Of a stretch of 64,000 bases of DNA, positions 17,197-29,263 are shown one piece after another (the stretch's first letter is position 1; each line of letters starts with the position of its first letter). The stretch is from an uncultured Myxococcales bacterium (lineage in GTDB: Bacteria; Myxococcota_A; Polyangia; Polyangiales; Polyangiaceae). The stretch is taken from contig CALFEQ010000121.1 in the NCBI GenBank assembly GCA_937949945.1, positions 1-64,000 of the forward strand, in the 5' to 3' direction. The notes beneath the pieces are model-generated. The model was not told the origin of the DNA and made no database searches. It worked only from the letters and a program-made list of their open reading frames with translations. The position numbers and the translations under genes are program-made.

Positions 17197-18156
17197 ATGG
17201 GTCATTTCGTCGATGGGCAGTGGCACGTCGGCTGGTTCCAGCCGGATTCCCGTGGCGCCTTCGTGCGGGCGAGCTCGCAGTTCCGGTCGTGGATCGTTCC
17301 GGAAGGCACGGACGCCGACTTCGTCGCGGAGCCCGACCGTTACCACCTGTACGTATCGTACGCGTGCCCCTGGGCCCATCGCGTCCTCATCACGCGCTCG
17401 ATGCGCGGTCTCGAGGACGTGATCGGCGTCACGATCGTCGACCCGAAGATGGGCGACGACGGCTGGGCCTTCGGCGGTGGCGGCGACCCCGACCCGCTCT
17501 ACGGCGCGAAGTTCCTTCGCGAGCTCTACGTGCGCGCCAACCCGCACTACACGGGTCGTGTGACGGTGCCGACCCTCTGGGACAAGAAGAAGCAGACCAT
17601 CGTCAACAACGACTCGCGCGATCTGATGCGCATGCTGAACACGTCGTTCGATCGCTTCGCGAAGCGACCGTCGCTCGCGCCCGCGCACCTCCAGCCGAAG
17701 GTCGACGAGATGCTCGACGCGATCTACGACACGTACAACAACGGCGTCTACCGCGCCGGCTTCGCGATGTCGCAGGAGGCCTACGAGGAGGCCTGCCGCG
17801 ACGTCTTCAAGACGTTGGATCGGTGCGAAGAGATCCTGTCGAAGCAGCGCTTCCTGTGCGGGAACGTCTTCACCGAAGCGGACGTCGCCATGTTCACGAC
17901 GTCGCTGCGCTTCGACCTCGTCTACTACAGCCACTTCAAGTGCAACATCCGGCGCGTCCAGGACTATCCGAACGTCTGGGGCTTCGTGCGCGACGTCTAC
18001 CAGATGCCCGAGGTGAAGAAGGTCTGCAACCTCGAGCACATCAAGGTGCACTACTACTGGAGCCAGACGATCGTGAACCCGAGCCGCATCGTCCCGCTCG
18101 GACCGACGTTGGATCTCGATGCGCCCCATGATCGGGCGACGCGGTTTGCCTCGTAG
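17197..18156 (+). CDS. yqjG: Glutathionyl-hydroquinone reductase (Xi-class GST)
   Basis: This 319-residue protein of the YqjG/ECM4 family reduces glutathionyl-hydroquinones with glutathione through a catalytic cysteine. The catalytic motif YACPWAHR is present with Cys57, followed by the thioredoxin-like N-domain (PTLWDKKKQTIVNNDSRDLMRML). The all-helical C-domain contains YNNGVYRAGFAMSQEAYEEA and FTEADVAMFTTSLRFDLVYY, both strong Xi-class signatures. Length is normal. It is cytoplasmic. It is read alone; the next gene converges. Confidence 0.95.
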   Translation: MGHFVDGQWHVGWFQPDSRGAFVRASSQFRSWIVPEGTDADFVAEPDRYHLYVSYACPWAHRVLITRSMRGLEDVIGVTIVDPKMGDDGWAFGGGGDPDPLYGAKFLRELYVRANPHYTGRVTVPTLWDKKKQTIVNNDSRDLMRMLNTSFDRFAKRPSLAPAHLQPKVDEMLDAIYDTYNNGVYRAGFAMSQEAYEEACRDVFKTLDRCEEILSKQRFLCGNVFTEADVAMFTTSLRFDLVYYSHFKCNIRRVQDYPNVWGFVRDVYQMPEVKKVCNLEHIKVHYYWSQTIVNPSRIVPLGPTLDLDAPHDRATRFAS

Positions 18157-18383
18157 GGCGTAGGGACGCTCGACGATTCGTGCCGCCTGCGGCTTCACGC
18201 GTGCGAGCGGCCGAACGAACTTCGCTCGTCCTGACGGCGAGCAACGGGCCGTCGACCGTCGCTGGCACGACGCCGCGAGGGGCAGGAGCATGACGCCCTT
18301 CGGCTGCTCGTCCACGTGCGCTGGCGCAAGTGCAAGAGGCGTGAGCCATCGGCACACCGGCCGCGCAACGTCGCGGCGGCACG

Positions 18384-19805
18384 TCAGAGCTGGATTTTCT
18401 TCCAACTCCCGCCGCGGAACTTGAGCGTCATCACGATCGCCGCGCCGATCGAGTAGCAGACGGCGGCGGCCCACATCCCGTTCAGGCCGAGGTCGGCCTT
18501 GACGCCGAGGAGGTGCGCGAGAGGAACGAGCAGGAAGAAGACGAGGCAGAACTGGGCGGCGGCCACGAACTTCGTGTTGCCCGCGCCGAAGAGCGCCTCG
18601 CTCAGGATCATGGCGACCGCGATGATCGGCGTGACGAGGCCCATCATGCGCATGGGCGTCATCGCGGCGGCGCGCACGGCCTCGGAGTGCGTGATGAAGC
18701 CGACGATCTGCGGCGTGAAGAGGACGCCCTCGACCAGGCCGACGACCCCGAAGAGGACGAGGCCGAGGCGGACGCTCGCCCAGCCGAAGCGCGACGCGTC
18801 GTCGGGGCGCTTCGCGGCGAGGGACTGGGCGACGAGCGTCGCGGTCGCGGTCCCGAACGCGAGGCAAGCGGTGAACGTCAGCTTGAGGACGGCGACGATG
18901 TCCGTCGTCGCCGCGCCGTTCACCGCCTCCCGCTCGCCCTCGAGGGCGCCCGCGGCCTGCGCCTCGTCGAGCTGGCCGGCGACCTGCGCGAAGAGGCCGA
19001 AGCCGACCATCATCACGGCCGTCGCGGCGGCGGCCGGGATGGAGAGCTTCAGGATGTCCCACGTGAGCGAGCGCGAGATGTTCGACCAGCGGAGGAAACG
19101 GAACCGCTCGCGCTCGCGTCCCGCGTAGAAGAGCATGATGGCGAGGCCGATCCAGGTCGCGACGAACGCTGCGAAGCCGGCGCCAGGCGCCCCCATGCGG
19201 GGCGCGCCGAGGTTGCCGAAGATGAACATCCAACAGAAGAGGACGTTGAAGACGTTCATCACGACGGCCGAGACGAGGTGGACCCACGTCTTGCCGATGC
19301 CGTCGAAGAAGGCCTTGAGCGCCATCGTCATCGACATCGAGACGATGCCGAGCAGGCGCCAGCGAGAGTACGAGTAGGCGATCGCGTGCGCCTCGGGCAC
19401 CTTGAGGACGAGCCCGAGCAGGCTGTCGATCGTGAACGCGCCGAGGATGCCGAACAGGATGCCGGCCACGAGGCAGAAGAACGCGGAGTTCGCGACGACC
19501 GCACCGGCGGCTTCGTAGCGGCGTTCGGCGTAGCGTCGTGCGACGAGGGCCTGGGTGCCGACGCTGATCGCGGAGAGGGAGCCGCCGAAGAGCCACACGA
19601 GGAGAAGCGACGGCAACAGCGCCGCCTGCGCGTTCGAGCTCTCCGGATGCGGCAGCTTCGTGAAGAAGAAGACGTCGATCTCGTTGACGACGCTCTGCGA
19701 GAGCATCGCCACGACCGTGGGCAGCGCGAGGCGCAGGATCGTCCGGTAGGGGGGCCCCGAGATCAGCTCGAGGTCGACGTCTCCTTGCGCTGCCGCGGTT
19801 GCCAT
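18384..19805 (-). CDS. MATE family multidrug/metabolite exporter
   Basis: This is a 473-residue inner-membrane exporter driven by Na+ or H+, with about 12 hydrophobic segments in two related halves. Family features include LALPTVVAMLSQSVVNEIDVFF in helix 1, SVGTQALVARRYAERR after helix 2, and MALKAFFDGIGKTWVHLVSAVVMNVFNV in the first half. The second half has FGTATATLVAQSLAAKRPDDA and LSEALFGAGNTKFVA. A hydrophilic insert near residues 280-305 (DEAQAAGALEGEREA) sits in a loop. It is transcribed divergently from the coiled-coil lipoprotein. About 230 bases downstream, up to the reductase gene, hold no supported gene. Confidence 0.93.
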   Translation of the reverse strand: MATAAAQGDVDLELISGPPYRTILRLALPTVVAMLSQSVVNEIDVFFFTKLPHPESSNAQAALLPSLLLVWLFGGSLSAISVGTQALVARRYAERRYEAAGAVVANSAFFCLVAGILFGILGAFTIDSLLGLVLKVPEAHAIAYSYSRWRLLGIVSMSMTMALKAFFDGIGKTWVHLVSAVVMNVFNVLFCWMFIFGNLGAPRMGAPGAGFAAFVATWIGLAIMLFYAGRERERFRFLRWSNISRSLTWDILKLSIPAAAATAVMMVGFGLFAQVAGQLDEAQAAGALEGEREAVNGAATTDIVAVLKLTFTACLAFGTATATLVAQSLAAKRPDDASRFGWASVRLGLVLFGVVGLVEGVLFTPQIVGFITHSEAVRAAAMTPMRMMGLVTPIIAVAMILSEALFGAGNTKFVAAAQFCLVFFLLVPLAHLLGVKADLGLNGMWAAAVCYSIGAAIVMTLKFRGGSWKKIQL

Positions 19806-20052
19806 CCGTACGCGCCCTCGGCCCCGGCAAAGCGGCCGGGAGAGCGTTCGTCTTCCGTAAGCGACCGCGGCGAGAATGGCAAGGCCACCCACGTGAACGG
19901 CCGGGCGCGCACGCATCTTGCCGTGCCTCGCCGTGCCTCGCGGCGAGCGCCCGCCGCGGTCGTCCGGCGCTCGTGAGCCGCGGCGCCGCCGCGAAATGCG
20001 CGCTCGGTGGGAATTCTGGATTCCCGAGCGTCGTTCGACTAGAGCCGAGTCC

Positions 20053-20916
20053 ATGAGCGCCCACTGTCCCGTACGAACGACGAAGTGGGGCGCCCAGGCG
20101 GGCGCACGGTCGAGCTCGAGGCTCCTATTTTGCGCTCTTCTGGTGCTCTCGAGCTCGGGGTGCTTCGTCCTCCAGAAGGACCACGAGGTCGTCGCCGCTC
20201 GCGCCGAGGCGGCCGAGAAGCAGGCGGCCGAGGCGCGAGAGGAGGTCGAGCGGCTCCGTGCCGACCTCGAGGCGACGCGGCAGCGGCTCGACAACGCGCT
20301 CCGCGCGAACGCCGACTCGTCGACCGAGACGCTCTCGACGAAGCAGCGCCTCAACGATCTGGCGGGCCGCGTCGACGAAGCGAACCACCACATCGAAGAG
20401 CTTCGCCGCGAGGTCACGGCGTCGCGCACCGAGCTCTACGCGCGCATCGACGAGCTCAAACGCGCGCAGCAGGCGTCGGCCACGCCCCCGCCGCCGCCCG
20501 TCCAGGTGCCGCAGGACAAGGTCACGCACTTCAAGCAGCTCGAGGAGGCGCACAAGAAGCGCGACTGGTCGACGGTGCGCGTGCTCGCGCCCGAGTACGT
20601 CAATCGCTATCCGACGGACGACAAGGCGGACGAGGCGCTCTACTTCGCCGCGGACGCCGATCTGTCCGACGGGCGTCCGAGCTCCGCGCTCGGGAACTTC
20701 AACCGCCTGCTCAAGCTGTTTCCGCGGTCGAACGTCCTCGACAAGGTCCTCTTCGGGATGGGCGAGGCGTACATGATGATGCACGACTGCGCGAACGCGA
20801 AGCTCGCCTACGAGGCGTGCGAGAAGCGCTTCTCCAAGGAGAAGATCGGCGCGGAGGCGCGCGCGCGCCTCCAGGTCATCGCGAAGAACGCGCCCGGGAC
20901 CTGCGCGCCGCAATAG
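20053..20916 (+). CDS. YbgF/CpoB-like coiled-coil and TPR lipoprotein
   Basis: This 287-residue lipoprotein has a leader ending in LSSSGC (Cys near residue 37). A coiled coil covers residues 45-140 (heptads rich in Ala, Glu, Arg, Leu), followed by a Pro-rich hinge. Three TPR repeats follow at 155-285 (FKQLEEAHKKRDWSTVRVLAPEYV, ADEALYFAADADL, ALGNFNRLLKLFPRS). This is the CpoB/YbgF layout of a Tol-Pal-associated protein coordinating cell-wall and outer-membrane constriction. No tol or pal genes are near, so the Tol-Pal link is inference. It lies 160 bases before the tandem kinase gene. Confidence 0.85.
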   Translation: MSAHCPVRTTKWGAQAGARSSSRLLFCALLVLSSSGCFVLQKDHEVVAARAEAAEKQAAEAREEVERLRADLEATRQRLDNALRANADSSTETLSTKQRLNDLAGRVDEANHHIEELRREVTASRTELYARIDELKRAQQASATPPPPPVQVPQDKVTHFKQLEEAHKKRDWSTVRVLAPEYVNRYPTDDKADEALYFAADADLSDGRPSSALGNFNRLLKLFPRSNVLDKVLFGMGEAYMMMHDCANAKLAYEACEKRFSKEKIGAEARARLQVIAKNAPGTCAPQ

Positions 20917-21077
20917 CGCCGCGAGGGCACGGCGACGGCGCGGCGGCCGCGCCCGGCGCGGTTTGGTCGGAATGCGACCGACCGCAGGTAGGAGCATTCG
21001 GTTCCATCGGCCACATGGCGCCGATCGGGCGGCGCCGAGGTCCGTCCGAAACTTGGCCCTGAGCGCTCGAACTCCTT

Positions 21078-24041
21078 ATGCAACGGCGCATGAGCGAAGC
21101 TCTCGCCGAGAAGCCCGCGAAGGCCGAGGGGCACAAGGAAGCCGGAATGACGTCGGCGGTCGTGAGCATCCCGCTCCCGCGCGTCTTCGGGCGGCTGCTC
21201 CTCCTCAAGCTGCTCGCGCGCGGGGGAATGGGAGACGTCTACCTCGCCGCGACGACGGGCATCGAGGGCGCGGAGCGGCCCATCGTCGTCAAGACCGTCC
21301 GCCGCGATCACATCCACGACGGTTCGTTCCTCGCTCGCTTCCTCGACGAGGCACGCGTCCAGTCGCAGCTCAATCACCCCGGTGTGGCGCAGATCCTCGA
21401 GGCCTCGACCGACGAGAACGGCGAGCCGTACACCGTCGTCGAGTACGTCGAAGGCCGCTCGCTCGCCGACGTCCGCCACCGCGCCGTGCAGGTCGGCGTG
21501 CGCATCGGCTGGCCCGAGGCGGTCTCGATCGCGATCGAGATGGGGCAGGCGCTCGCGCACGTCCACGAGCGCGCCGGCGCGGACGGCACGCCGCTCGGGA
21601 TCGTGCATCGCGATCTGTCTCCGCAGAACGTGATGGTCGGTTACTCGGGCGAGGTGAAGCTGATTGACTTCGGCACCGCGCGCGGACACAACCGCCGCTG
21701 CCACACGGTCGCCGGCGTCGTCTTCGCGAAGCCCGGCTACGTGGCGCCCGAGGTCGCGCGTCAGCAGGTCGGCGACGGCCGCATCGACATCTACGCGATG
21801 GGCGTCATGCTCTGGGAGCTCTGCGCCGGAAAGCGCCTGCTCTCCGGCGACGCGCAGAAGCATCTCGAGGAGGTCGCGGCCGGCAAGTTCCAGGTCCCGC
21901 TCCTCGCGCAGACGCGTGGGATCCCGAAGGAGCTCGACGACATCATCCAGAAGCTCTGCGCCAACGATCCCGACGAGCGCTACGCGAGCGCCGGTCACGC
22001 CGCGAGCGATCTCGGACGCGTGCTCGCGCAGGCGCCGGCAGGCAAGAACGGCGAGCGGAGCGTCCGTCAGCGCATCGCCTCGCTGATGAAGGCCCTCTGG
22101 CCGAACGAGCCCGCGAAGTCTCGCGCCGAGTTCGCGAAGCTCCTCAAGCAGGGCCGCGCCCTCCGCCGCGATCCCGAGACGCCGCCGTCCGATCGATCGC
22201 TCCAGCTCGCGGCCGCGACGGCGAACCAGGATCCGCGCATCCTGCCGGGCACTTCGTACCGCCTCGGCAAGAAGATCGGCGAGGGATCGAGCGGCGAGGT
22301 CTTCGAGGCCGAGCACGTCGAGCTCGGGTGGAAGTACGCGGTCAAGGTGCTCTCGGCCGCGCACGCGGCGGCCCACGACGCGGTCGAGCGCTTCCGCCGC
22401 GAGGCACGCGCGATCGCGAAGCTGTCGCATCCGAACCTCGTTCGCCTGCACGACTTCGGCAAGTCGCTCGACGGACGCGTGTTCCTCGTGATGGAGCTGC
22501 TCGACGGCAAGACGCTCGACGTCCACGCCGCCGAACGCAGAATCCCGTGGCGCGAGGCGATCAAGCTCGCCATCCAGGCCGCGCGTGCGCTCGAGACCGC
22601 GCACGAGGCCGGCCTCGTGCATCGCGACCTCAAGCCCCAGAACCTGTTCCTCACGTCCGCCGGCGAGCTCAAGCTGCTCGACTTCGGCGTCGCGATGGCG
22701 CTCGCGGACACGACCGACACGGAGAAGCGGCAGAAGGGCTTCGCCGTGTTCGGGACGCCCGAGTACATGGCTCCGGAGCAGGTCGCCGGCGAGCCCGTCG
22801 ACGCGCGTTGCGATCTGTACGCGCTCGGCTGCGTGCTCTACGAGCTCCTCACCGGCTCGGTGCCCTTCGAGGGATCGCCGGTCGTCGTGATGGGCAAGCA
22901 GCTCCGCGAGCAGCCCGAGCGCCCGCGGATCCGCGCGCCCGAAGCCGGGATCCCCGCCGACATCGAGGCCGTCGTCATGAAGGCGCTCGCGAAGTCGAAG
23001 GAGGATCGGTACCCGACGGCCCGCGCGATGCGCGAGGCGATGGAGGCCGCGCTCGTGGCGCCCGATCTGCGGAAGGCCCGTGCGCGGAAGCTCGTGTCGA
23101 CGGTCGTCTTCGGCGCCGTCGCGACCATCGCCTTCGCCGCCTTCAAGGAGCCGATCCTCGAGCACGTCGACTCGGCACGTGATCGCGTACAGGCGATGAT
23201 CGCGCCCGTGGCGGAGCGGGTCGCTCGCGCGTCCGAGACGGCCGCGCCGGCGGTCCTGCCTGCAGCCGCTCCGCCACCGCATTCCGATGTCGCGATCGCG
23301 CAGCCGCCTTCGACGGCGGCGAAGACCGCTCCCGTGGCGATGAACGATGCGTCGGCCGGTACGAAGGAGGCGGCGCCCCCTGCTGCGAAGACCGTCGCGG
23401 CACGGCCGTCCACGCCGCCTCCGCTGCCTCCGCCGGAGCAGGCGTCGGCCCGGGCATCGAGCGAGCGCCCGGCGGGCGAGCGATCGGCGGAGGACGCGAG
23501 CTCGACGCGCGTGGCCGCGCGAGCGAGGTCGAACGAGGAGCGGCGCGACGAGAGCTCCGAGCGCGACGCGAAGTCGAAGTCCGATCCGCGCGACGGCCTG
23601 CTCGTCCGCGCGTCGGCGCGGCACGAGTCGGACGCGAAGGCGCGCCTCGACGAGGCGCGCGCGGCCGCGAAGGCGCGCTCGAAGGATCCGCGCGCGCTGA
23701 AGGCGTGGGCGACGGCGGCGCTCCAGGCCGGCGAGACGAAGGAGGCGCGCCGCGCCGCCGAGGCGTGGGCCTCGCACGATTCCAGCGCGGAGCCGCGCCT
23801 CTTCCTCGCGGCCGCGCTCGAGGCCGCCGGTCGTCGCCGTGAGGCGCGCGCCGTCCTCGACGAGTGGCTCTCGAACCACCCCGACTCCGTCGAGGCGAAG
23901 AAGATGCGCGAGCGCCTCGGCGCATCGCCCGAGCCCGCCATCAAGAAGAACGGCCGCGCGCGGGCGGCGACGGTATCGACGGCTCGCGCGCACGGCCGAG
24001 CGTCGCTCCACCCGCCGGATCCCGTCCTCGACGGCGAGTGA
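21078..24041 (+). CDS. Ser/Thr protein kinase with two tandem kinase domains
   Basis: This is a 987-residue protein with two complete Hanks kinase domains. Domain 1 (about 38-320) has ARGGMGDVYLA, Lys72, HRDLSPQN (177-184) and DFG 197-199. Domain 2 (about 394-660) has GEGSSGEVFEAEH, Lys423, HRDLKPQN (515-522), DFG 535-537 and GTPEYMAPEQ. All catalytic residues are present in both. A membrane helix (674-689) leads to a Pro/Ala/Ser-rich stretch and C-terminal TPR-like helices outside the membrane. Domain 1 lacks the usual GTP in its activation segment (FAKPGYVAPE). The upstream ATG is kept because coding-like codons begin there, but ATG at 21147 has the better ribosome site (AAGGAAG). Confidence 0.92.
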   Translation: MQRRMSEALAEKPAKAEGHKEAGMTSAVVSIPLPRVFGRLLLLKLLARGGMGDVYLAATTGIEGAERPIVVKTVRRDHIHDGSFLARFLDEARVQSQLNHPGVAQILEASTDENGEPYTVVEYVEGRSLADVRHRAVQVGVRIGWPEAVSIAIEMGQALAHVHERAGADGTPLGIVHRDLSPQNVMVGYSGEVKLIDFGTARGHNRRCHTVAGVVFAKPGYVAPEVARQQVGDGRIDIYAMGVMLWELCAGKRLLSGDAQKHLEEVAAGKFQVPLLAQTRGIPKELDDIIQKLCANDPDERYASAGHAASDLGRVLAQAPAGKNGERSVRQRIASLMKALWPNEPAKSRAEFAKLLKQGRALRRDPETPPSDRSLQLAAATANQDPRILPGTSYRLGKKIGEGSSGEVFEAEHVELGWKYAVKVLSAAHAAAHDAVERFRREARAIAKLSHPNLVRLHDFGKSLDGRVFLVMELLDGKTLDVHAAERRIPWREAIKLAIQAARALETAHEAGLVHRDLKPQNLFLTSAGELKLLDFGVAMALADTTDTEKRQKGFAVFGTPEYMAPEQVAGEPVDARCDLYALGCVLYELLTGSVPFEGSPVVVMGKQLREQPERPRIRAPEAGIPADIEAVVMKALAKSKEDRYPTARAMREAMEAALVAPDLRKARARKLVSTVVFGAVATIAFAAFKEPILEHVDSARDRVQAMIAPVAERVARASETAAPAVLPAAAPPPHSDVAIAQPPSTAAKTAPVAMNDASAGTKEAAPPAAKTVAARPSTPPPLPPPEQASARASSERPAGERSAEDASSTRVAARARSNEERRDESSERDAKSKSDPRDGLLVRASARHESDAKARLDEARAAAKARSKDPRALKAWATAALQAGETKEARRAAEAWASHDSSAEPRLFLAAALEAAGRRREARAVLDEWLSNHPDSVEAKKMRERLGASPEPAIKKNGRARAATVSTARAHGRASLHPPDPVLDGE

Positions 24042-24052
24042 GCCGCGAGACC

Positions 24053-24080
24053 GGGTGGCGGGCAGCCGCCACCCCCGTTT
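24053..24080 (+). terminator. Hairpin after the tandem kinase gene
   Basis: Nine-base arms (24053-24061 and 24066-24074) around a GCAG loop are followed by CCGTTT, 12 bases after the stop codon. It resembles an intrinsic terminator with a short T-tract. Confidence 0.55.
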
Positions 24081-24145
24081 CGACGGTGTTCTCACGGTGT
24101 CGCTGTCATTTTACGACTGGAACGGACGCTGCAGTCGCAGCGGTC

Positions 24146-24868
24146 ATGGCACCGTCGACCAAGACCAAGCTCTCGCTCCTGATGATGCTCGCTCTCTTCT
24201 CCGGCTGCGCCGGTGAAGAGGACCTCGACGAGCCGATCGAAGGAACGCAACACGACATCCGCGACGCCAAGCTGGCCGACGACTACCCGGAGGCCGTCCT
24301 CATCGGCGACTACTGCTCGGGCGCGCTGATCTCTCCGTTCGTCGTCCTCACTGCTGCTCACTGCATCTCGAGCGACATGGCGAACGACACCGTGGTCGCG
24401 CCCTTCGTCGGCGCGAGCGCCGTGGTGGTGGGCGGAGAGAAGTGCAAGCTGCCGAAGGGCTCGTCGCCCGACGTCGGGCTCGTCTACCTCGCGACGCCCA
24501 TACACCTGCCGCGGTACCCGAAGATCGCGACGAGCCGAGTCGCCGACGGCAGCCGAGCCGTCCTCGTCGGACGGAACAAGAACAAGAAGTTCTCGTCCGA
24601 AGCGCTCTTTCGCTCGACCTACCGTGTCGAGCGCGGCACGAGCGATCGCAACTACGTCGTCGACGAGGCCGTCCTCCGCGCGGGCGACTCGGGCGGTCCG
24701 GACTTCGCCGCGGGCGTGAAAGAGCACGTCATCATCGCGGTGAACTCCTCGGAGGACCGTGGCCGCGCGTACCTCGCGCGTGTCGACAAGATCAAGAGCT
24801 GGATCGCGCCACGCGTCGAGGCGCGAGGCGGCTTCACGGCCGGCGGCGGCTTCCGGCGCGTCGACTGA
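24146..24868 (+). CDS. Trypsin-like serine protease lipoprotein
   Basis: This is a 240-residue S1-family protease. A lipobox leader (LALFSGC) targets it to the envelope. The catalytic triad is complete: His72 in LTAAHC, Asp109 in SPDVGLVYL, and Ser182 in RAGDSGGPDF. A CSGALISPFVVLTAAHC block and one more Cys give a possible disulfide. The basic segment GRNKNKKFSSEAL is not typical. The N-terminus before the first beta strand lacks a clear zymogen cleavage site. It is expected to cut extracytoplasmic proteins. The ATG has no evident ribosome site. Confidence 0.9.
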   Translation: MAPSTKTKLSLLMMLALFSGCAGEEDLDEPIEGTQHDIRDAKLADDYPEAVLIGDYCSGALISPFVVLTAAHCISSDMANDTVVAPFVGASAVVVGGEKCKLPKGSSPDVGLVYLATPIHLPRYPKIATSRVADGSRAVLVGRNKNKKFSSEALFRSTYRVERGTSDRNYVVDEAVLRAGDSGGPDFAAGVKEHVIIAVNSSEDRGRAYLARVDKIKSWIAPRVEARGGFTAGGGFRRVD

Positions 24869-24878
24869 GGGACGAGGC

Positions 24879-25706
24879 TCACCGACGGTGCGGATCGTAT
24901 CCGCCGGGGTTCGGCGGCCCTGCCGGGCCGTGAGGTGGAGCGCCGTAGCCTCGAGGAGGTCCGAAGCCTTGCGGGGCCTGCGGAGGGCCGTGACCGTGCG
25001 GAGCACCCTGCGGAGGTCCGAAGCCCTGCGGAGCCTGCGGGGGACCGTAGCCCTGCGGTGCATTTCGAGGAGGCCCGAAGCCCTGCGGAGCCTGCGGAGG
25101 GCCGTAGCCGTGCGGAGCACCTGGCGCCGGATACCCCGGCCCCGGCGGTCCGACCGGAGGTCCGGCCATCGGACCATACGCGGGCGGAGGCGCTCCGTAC
25201 GGCGAGGGCTGACCGAAGCCGCCTGGCGGCGGCGGCGGACCTGCGGGCATCGGGCCTTGCGGCGGAGGCGTCCAGGCGGCCGCCTCCGGCGCGGGCGCGC
25301 CTGCGTGGGCGGGAGCCGGCGCGTAGCCGATCAGCTGCAGAAGCTCGGCGCGCCGCGCTTCCGAGCACCCGGCGAAGACCTTCCCGAACACGGGGAAGGC
25401 GGCGAAGGAGAGCAGCGCACAGACGAAGCACGCCACTCCGACCAGCGGCAGTCGCTCCGCGAAGGCGGCGACACCTCCGACGACGAGCCCGATGCCGCCC
25501 ATGATGGACCAGCCGCGGAGCCAGCCGCTCAGGGCGGCCTTGAAGCTGAACGGCACCTTCACGCCCCGGTCGTCGTCGAGCACGAACACCGTCTCGAACG
25601 GGATCAGCGGCACGAACATGATGTGGAAGAACCGACAGGCGACGTGCCCGACGCCCTCGATGACGTCCGCGCGCCCGAACATGCGCGTGCCGTAGACGAT
25701 GATCAT
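24879..25706 (-). CDS. Membrane protein with Pro/Gly/Gln-rich repeat tail
   Basis: The protein has 275 residues. The N-terminal 60 residues (MIIVYGTRMFGRADVIEG, then FFHIMFVPLIPFETVFVL) resemble small bacterial membrane proteins that handle zinc-ribbon-like folds, here with only one Cys left. Two membrane helices follow (GWSIMGGIGLVVGGVAAF and LVGVACFVCALLSFAAFPVF). The last 120 residues are a disordered Pro/Gly/Gln/Ala tail with a perfect three-unit repeat of 19 residues. The start was chosen at the ATG beginning the conserved hydrophobic domain; the frame upstream is open but not coding-like. The function is unknown. Confidence 0.8.
   Translation of the reverse strand: MIIVYGTRMFGRADVIEGVGHVACRFFHIMFVPLIPFETVFVLDDDRGVKVPFSFKAALSGWLRGWSIMGGIGLVVGGVAAFAERLPLVGVACFVCALLSFAAFPVFGKVFAGCSEARRAELLQLIGYAPAPAHAGAPAPEAAAWTPPPQGPMPAGPPPPPGGFGQPSPYGAPPPAYGPMAGPPVGPPGPGYPAPGAPHGYGPPQAPQGFGPPRNAPQGYGPPQAPQGFGPPQGAPHGHGPPQAPQGFGPPRGYGAPPHGPAGPPNPGGYDPHRR
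24951..25121 (-). repeat. Three tandem 57-bp coding repeats
   Basis: Three back-to-back 57-base units each encode 19 residues of the form (G/N)AP(H/Q)G(Y/H)GPPQAPQGFGPP(R/Q). The units differ at only a few codons, so they probably arose by recent duplication. The tract lies in the disordered tail of the membrane protein. Confidence 0.9.
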
Positions 25707-25911
25707 GGTGCCCCGCTTTCTCGAGGCGCACGGCCGGACCTCCCGAAACGTGCGGCTCGACGACCTCCATCGTGCCTCGCCTCGCGAGCGGAGCCAATGG
25801 TCGTGGCAGAGCTCTCGGTCCGGTCGAGCAACGGGGCGAAAGAGCCCCGCTGGGCTCACCCTTTCACCCGGCTCGCGAGCCTGCTAGGAGGCAGCCCCGG
25901 AAGAAACTCCG

Positions 25912-29247
<3,336 letters not shown>

Positions 29248-29263
29248 GGTCCTTCGGCGAGGC

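Noticed and set aside
18157..18383. Possible small minus-strand gene downstream of the MATE gene
   Set aside because: The frame is Arg/Ala/Pro-rich with no ribosome site, no recognisable features, and overlaps the reductase gene's end.
15688..20064. Minus-strand open frame of about 4.4 kb across the TRAP, PEBP and reductase genes
   Set aside because: It is antisense to several well-supported genes and its sequence is rich in Arg/His/Asp/Ala without domains. Very GC-rich DNA leaves the complementary frames open.
20938..20983. Two short inverted repeats after the coiled-coil lipoprotein gene
   Set aside because: Arms are only 5-6 bases in GC-rich DNA, with no T-run; not distinguishable from chance.
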